A DNA stretch of 18,533 bases from an uncultured Mycoplasmatota bacterium (GTDB lineage Bacteria; Bacillota_I; Bacilli_A; RF39; UBA660). Under the pieces are notes generated by a model. The model was given only the letters and a program-made list of their open reading frames with translations, was not told where the DNA came from and ran no database searches. Below, in pieces: positions 15,083-18,533 of this stretch. Both the position numbers and the translations under genes were made by a program. The DNA lies in contig CAOKUH010000016.1 in NCBI GenBank assembly GCA_948472605.1, positions 1 to 18,533 on the forward strand. The letters run 5' to 3'. Each line of letters opens with the position of its first letter. Position 1 is the first letter of the stretch.

Positions 15083-15496
15083 TCTTTGTTTCATTCCTCC
15101 AGATAAACAATTTGGATATTTATCTTTAAATTCGTAAAGGTTATATTTTTTTAGTAAATTTAAAATATAATCTTGATTTTCTTTTGTATTTAATTTGTTT
15201 ATTTTTAACCCTATAAGACAATTTTCGTAAATAGTAAGCCAAGGAAATAAACAATCACTTTGAAACATATAACCAATTTTAGGATTTTTATTACTAAATA
15301 ATATTTCTCCTTCACTTAAAGTATCTAAATTAGCAATAATATTTAGAAGAGTGGACTTTCCACATCCTGAAGAGCCCACTAATGAAATAAATTCACCTTC
15401 TAAAACATTAATGTTGATATTTTTAATTGCTAATATTTCACCATCTTTGGTGTGATATTTTTTGGATAAATTTTTAATTTCTAAAATTTTATTCAT
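15083..15496 (-). pseudogene. ABC transporter ATPase, 5' part (split by element 2)
   Basis: This part encodes residues 1-138 of the ATPase. Walker A is GSSGCGKST (41-49), a Q-loop lies in MFQSDCLFPW, and the signature LSGGMKQR ends exactly at the junction (131-138). Translation would run a few codons into element 2 (Val-Val-stop, ending at 15074). It lacks Walker B and the H-loop, which are at 3433-3768, so it cannot hydrolyse ATP normally. The ATG overlaps the end of the substrate-binding protein gene by 8 bases, the same overlap as between ATPase and permease. This is a nitrate/sulfonate/taurine-type importer ATPase by sequence style; the real substrate is unknown. Confidence 0.92.
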
Positions 15497-16481
15497 TATA
15501 GAAATTATTAACTAATAAGTTAAACGGAACATAATCTTCTAATAGTTCATTTTTAATCATTAAATTTTCAAGATTTTTATAACTTTCTTCAGTGATAAAT
15601 GGATTTTCTAACCATGAATCATATTTTTTGTAGTTATCTACAATTTTAGTTAAATCAGTTAAAGAAATACTTGGAAATTGTGGCAATATTATTTTAGCTA
15701 TTTCTTCAGAAGAGTGATCTTTAACATATTGAAGACCCATATTAATTGCATTGGTAAAGTTTTTGATAGTCTCATTATTGTCACTTATAAAGCTTTTTCT
15801 AGCATAAAAAGCTGTGTATGGAAATTCTCCAGAAAATGCTCCAACATTTCCAACTATGTACCCTAATCCTTCACTTTCTATATTTGTAGCGTTTGGCTCA
15901 AAAAGATTAACAAAATCACCAACTCCAGCTATAAATGAACCAGATAAAGCCGCAAATTCAACACTAGTATTAATTTTTATATCATTTTTATCAATGCCTT
16001 CATTATCTAAAGCATTTAAGAAATTTAATATTGGCATTCCACCTAATCTTCCTGCTAATATTTCTTTTCCTTTTAAATCATTTAAAGTAAAATTATCAAT
16101 TTTTTCTTTTGATATTATAAATTGGCCATCTCTTTTAGTAAGTCCACTAAAGGTTACTAAGTAATCCTCTTCACCACCATTATATACATATATAGCACTT
16201 TCGGGTCCTGCAAAACCGATTTCAACATCATTTGAAAGTACGGCAGCAGCTACTTTATCAGCACCACTAGTAAGTATTAAGTCAATGTTGATACCATTTT
16301 CTTTAAAATAACCATTTTCGATAGCAACATATAATGGCGCATAGAAAGCACTATGAGTTACTTCGGCAAGTTTTATAGTTGTTAATTCATTATCATTTTT
16401 AGATGTTAGTTTCACACTAGTAATAACAATAGTTAAGATAATTAGTAAACCTAAAATTCCCCCTATAATTTTTCTTTTCAA
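15489..16481 (-). CDS. Substrate-binding protein of an ABC importer (TauA/SsuA/NMT1-like)
   Basis: 330 aa with TTG start at 16481, chosen because GGAGG lies 8 bases upstream. The N-terminus is a basic start followed by one hydrophobic segment (about 5-26). There is no lipobox Cys, so the protein is probably membrane-anchored by that segment or cleaved. The mature part begins TTIKLAEVTHSAFYAPLYVAIENGYFKENGI, the hallmark opening of the NMT1/THI5-like and SsuA families; GADKVAAAVLSNDVEIGFAGPES follows. Ligands in these families include sulfonates, taurine, nitrate and thiamine precursors; none can be chosen here. The gene is intact, but its ATPase and permease partners are both broken, so the transporter should not function while the elements remain integrated. 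Confidence 0.9.
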   Translation of the reverse strand: MKRKIIGGILGLLIILTIVITSVKLTSKNDNELTTIKLAEVTHSAFYAPLYVAIENGYFKENGINIDLILTSGADKVAAAVLSNDVEIGFAGPESAIYVYNGGEEDYLVTFSGLTKRDGQFIISKEKIDNFTLNDLKGKEILAGRLGGMPILNFLNALDNEGIDKNDIKINTSVEFAALSGSFIAGVGDFVNLFEPNATNIESEGLGYIVGNVGAFSGEFPYTAFYARKSFISDNNETIKNFTNAINMGLQYVKDHSSEEIAKIILPQFPSISLTDLTKIVDNYKKYDSWLENPFITEESYKNLENLMIKNELLEDYVPFNLLVNNFYNE

Positions 16482-16509
16482 TTTAAAATTCCTCCTTTTA
16501 TTACAATGT

Positions 16510-16539
16510 ATTATATTCTAATTATTTTAAATGTGTTAA
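16510..16539 (-). promoter_or_regulatory. Promoter of the transporter operon
   Basis: On the minus strand, -35 TTAACA (16534-16539) and -10 TATAAT (16510-16515) are 18 bases apart. The -10 is about 30 bases from the TTG start of the binding-protein gene. The leader is too short for a riboswitch. Confidence 0.65.
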
Positions 16540-16546
16540 AAACTAT

Positions 16547-16573
16547 TTGGATACTAATATATTATGGTATAAT
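16547..16573 (+). promoter_or_regulatory. Extended -10 promoter before the NUDIX remnant
   Basis: TGG-TATAAT is a perfect extended -10 (16565-16573), with a weak -35 TTGGAT (16547-16552) 15 bases upstream. It is divergent from the transporter promoter. It may drive the 53-aa remnant and the radical SAM gene. Confidence 0.5.
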
Positions 16574-16596
16574 TTCTTTAAAGGTTGTAGATATTT

Positions 16597-16758
16597 ATGA
16601 AGGAAATTGAACCTAAATGGTTTAAAATAAAAGATATTCCTTATGATAATATGTTTATAAACGATAAATATTGGCTTCCTTTAGTATTAGATGGCAAAAA
16701 AATAAAGGCTTTTTTTGAATTTGATGAAGATTTTAATATTTTAGATTATAAAAATTAG
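16597..16758 (+). pseudogene. Remnant of a MutT/NUDIX hydrolase (C-terminal 53 aa)
   Basis: The short frame reads EPKWFKIKDIPYDNMFINDKY followed by WLPLVLDGKKIKAFFEFDED. This is the typical C-terminal end of 8-oxo-dGTP/MTH1-like NUDIX proteins. The NUDIX box (GxxxxxExxxREUxEE) and the rest of the fold are absent: an in-frame TAG lies 9 bases upstream of the ATG, and no matching sequence precedes it. It is therefore a 5'-truncated gene piece, although it has its own promoter and a weak ribosome site and could be expressed as a small protein. Family assignment is from memory of conserved residues. Confidence 0.65.
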
Positions 16759-16827
16759 TGCTCTATAATTAAAAAAATATGTTATTATAGAATTTAATAT
16801 TATTTAATAAAGATTGGGGTGGTTTTT

Positions 16828-17715
16828 ATAGAATATGTTAAAACAAGAACTATTATGACAAAAACTGACCAGGGAAAACGATGGTTTGGTATTGATTATC
16901 ATATGAATCTTTATAGAGGATGTTCTTATGGTTGTATTTATTGTGATAGTAGGAGTGATACTTATCATATTAAAAATTTTGATGTTATAAGAAGCAAAGT
17001 TGATGTTTTAAAAATATTAGAAGAAGAACTATCTACGAAGTCTTATAAAGGAGTTGTAAGTTTTGGAACTCTTTCTGATCCTTATAATGAACAAGAGGAA
17101 AAGTATAAGATAACTAGAGGAGCTTTAGAACTTATTAAAAAATATGGTTTTGGAGTTTCTATTGATACTAAAAGTGATTTGATTTTAAGAGATATTGAAC
17201 TTTTACAAGAAATTCAAAAAAATAATAGTGTTATTATAAAAATTAGTATTACAACTGCAGATGATAAGTTGGCTAAGTTTTTAGAACCTAATGTTATTTC
17301 ATCAAGTAAAAGGTTTGAAGTTTTAAAAACTCTAAGAAAAAATGATATCTATGCTGGAGTTTTAATGACACCAGTGTTACCATTTGTTACAGATAATGAA
17401 GATAATATTAGAAAAATTGTCAAAAAGGCCAGTGATTCAAATGCTAATTTTATTTATACTAAAATGGGTATGACTTTAAGAAGTAATGTGCATGATTATT
17501 ATTATAAAAATATTGATAAATTATATGTAGGTTTGTCAAATGATTATAAAACGGTTTATGGAAATAATGTGGTTTGTAATCCTTTGAAATATCCTGATTT
17601 ATTAGAATTCTTTGTTAAAGAATGTAATAAGTATCATTTACTTTGTGATATGGGAGAAATTATTAAAGATTATAAAAGAAAAGTGAAATTAAATGAACAA
17701 ATAAGTTTATTTTAA
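16828..17715 (+). CDS. SPL-like radical SAM protein, probable ATA start
   Basis: A 4Fe-4S radical SAM enzyme of the spore-photoproduct-lyase-like group. The cluster motif is CSYGCIYC (CxxxCxxC, near residues 31-38), with flanking YRGCSYGCIYCDSRSDTYH; FGTLSDPYN, IDTKSDLILRD and LMTPVLPF follow, all typical of the family. The catalytic role is unknown in this subgroup; DNA or RNA repair/modification is often proposed. From ATA at 16828 the protein has 295 aa. The N-terminus IEYVKTRTIMTKT aligns with the usual MEYV... start of relatives if ATA is read as Met, and GGGGTGG (16816-16822) is 5 bases upstream. The alternative GTG at 16819 overlaps that site. Confidence 0.85.
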   Translation: MEYVKTRTIMTKTDQGKRWFGIDYHMNLYRGCSYGCIYCDSRSDTYHIKNFDVIRSKVDVLKILEEELSTKSYKGVVSFGTLSDPYNEQEEKYKITRGALELIKKYGFGVSIDTKSDLILRDIELLQEIQKNNSVIIKISITTADDKLAKFLEPNVISSSKRFEVLKTLRKNDIYAGVLMTPVLPFVTDNEDNIRKIVKKASDSNANFIYTKMGMTLRSNVHDYYYKNIDKLYVGLSNDYKTVYGNNVVCNPLKYPDLLEFFVKECNKYHLLCDMGEIIKDYKRKVKLNEQISLF

Positions 17716-17923
17716 TTTCTTTTTTATTGTTGTTTCTATTTATATCAGATTTATTTTTTTTTAAATATATTACCTAAATTTACTACATGTATGATAAACT
17801 AAATATAGTAAATAATAATAGTAAAGAAAGTATCTTTAAGTAGTTTTTAAAGTTGTTTTATTATTATCAAAAATGTATTTACAAATAACTGATTTATAAG
17901 ATATTTAAGAAAGAGGTAGTATT
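17716..17923. other. AT-rich intergenic region without a gene
   Basis: The stretch contains an inverted repeat ATTTACTA/TAGTAAAT around 17778-17817 and, near 17875, a possible TTTACA promoter element upstream of the next gene. I see no RNA gene and no small ORF with a good ribosome site. The start of the following gene is preceded by AGAGGTAG. Confidence 0.4.
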
Positions 17924-18533
17924 ATGGATAATAGAAAAAAAGTATATTTAGGAATAAGTGTAATAGCTTTAATAGTATTAGTAGTAGGAGTTTCATTTGC
18001 GTTATGGAATGTAAATATAGCTCAAGAAGGAATAAATACCATAACAAGTGGTTGTTTAAAGTTAACGCTTACTGATGAAAGTGATGCAATTAATTTAAGA
18101 AATACTTATCCAATACCAGATAATGAAGCCTCTAACTTAGAACCATATATATTTAAAATAGAAAATACATGTAATAGTGAAGTAAGTTATAATATCAGTT
18201 TAGAAATGATGGAAATAGAAAATAGATTAAATAGTGAATATATAGCTATCTCAATAGATAATGGACAAAAATCAATTTTGAATACCTTAGAAGAAACAGA
18301 AGTAACCTATAATAAAGGAGACTATACTTCAGTAGAAGGAAGAATGCTTTTAAATGGAGTATTAAAAGGAAATGAAAGTAAAAGTCATAGTATAAGAATA
18401 TGGATGGATGAAAGTACACCAGCAACAGAAGAGACAATGAATAAAACCTTCTTAGGAAAAATAGTATTAAATGCCACGTTAACAGGAAGATATGTAGAAA
18501 GTATATTAAATGGAGCAGAACCAGTATTAGCAG
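17924..18533 (+). CDS. Partial surface protein with SipW/TasA-type signal peptide
   Basis: ATG at 17924 follows AGAGGTAG, and the frame stays open to the right edge (203 full codons), so the gene is incomplete. The N-terminus MDNRKKVYLGISVIALIVLVVGVSFALWNV is a classic SipW-type signal: charged start, hydrophobic core, then a small residue and an Ala-Leu-Trp motif. The mature part is beta-rich with low Lys, holding Cys near residues 44 and 85 and no sorting signal in view. TasA/camelysin-like proteins of Firmicutes use this signal and build extracellular fibres or matrix, but the rest of this protein does not resemble TasA closely, so a family name would be inference. Many gut Bacilli carry several such secreted proteins. 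Confidence 0.8.
   Translation, partial: MDNRKKVYLGISVIALIVLVVGVSFALWNVNIAQEGINTITSGCLKLTLTDESDAINLRNTYPIPDNEASNLEPYIFKIENTCNSEVSYNISLEMMEIENRLNSEYIAISIDNGQKSILNTLEETEVTYNKGDYTSVEGRMLLNGVLKGNESKSHSIRIWMDESTPATEETMNKTFLGKIVLNATLTGRYVESILNGAEPVLA

Noticed and set aside
15678..16164. Antisense ORFs inside the binding-protein gene
   Set aside because: They are shadows of a well-supported gene on the minus strand.
16482..16533. Riboswitch (for example TPP) before the transporter operon
   Set aside because: The promoter -10 is only about 30 bases from the start codon, so there is no room for an aptamer.
18246..18437. Minus-strand ORF inside the partial surface protein
   Set aside because: The plus-strand frame has a signal peptide, a ribosome site and ordered sequence; the reverse frame has none.

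Overview
The window is very AT-rich DNA with strong Shine-Dalgarno sites. It looks like a low-GC Firmicutes/Bacilli-type genome (gut Bacilli, RF39 or Erysipelotrichia-like lineages are plausible, but this is an impression from protein style). Trp is written TGG throughout, so TGA is not used as Trp, yet none of the 17 natural gene ends I checked uses TGA as a stop.

The host backbone carries an ABC-transporter operon on the minus strand, read right to left: a TauA/SsuA/NMT1-like substrate-binding protein (15489-16481), a SsuB/TauB-type ATPase, and a SsuC/TauC-type permease. The operon is broken twice. The ATPase is split into a 5' part (15083-15496) and a 3' part (3433-3768), with 11.3 kb between them. 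The permease stops after about 205 residues at position ~2830, where another element begins. Each break lies beside a different large serine recombinase. Two independent site-specific elements have therefore entered consecutive genes of one operon.

Element 1 (left edge to ~2830; its left end is outside the window) contains a non-coding region with hairpins, a 179-aa protein of unknown function, a 38-aa protein and a large serine recombinase. The recombinase appears to start at ATT.

Element 2 (3767-15082) looks like a complete integrative mobilizable element. It holds, from left to right, a serine integrase with small upstream ORFs, a MobV-type relaxase, a hairpin-dense oriT candidate, a RepA-like AAA ATPase, a small helix-turn-helix protein, an intergenic control region with operator-like repeats, an Xre regulator overlapping a membrane protein, and a cargo block. 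The cargo is an M20/M28-like metallopeptidase, a 1,111-aa protein of unknown function overlapping it, and a convergent 131-aa protein. Joining the two element ends gives an almost symmetrical attP (9-bp perfect arms around GT). Joining the host flanks gives an in-frame 249-aa ATPase, so the boundaries are supported to the base.

Right of the operon are a remnant of a MutT/NUDIX gene, an SPL-like radical SAM protein that probably starts at ATA, and the start of a surface protein with a SipW/TasA-type signal peptide that runs off the right edge.

The best candidate for an undescribed system is the cargo pair of metallopeptidase plus 1,111-aa protein in element 2. The best-supported structural result is the exact attB/attP reconstruction and the double invasion of one operon.
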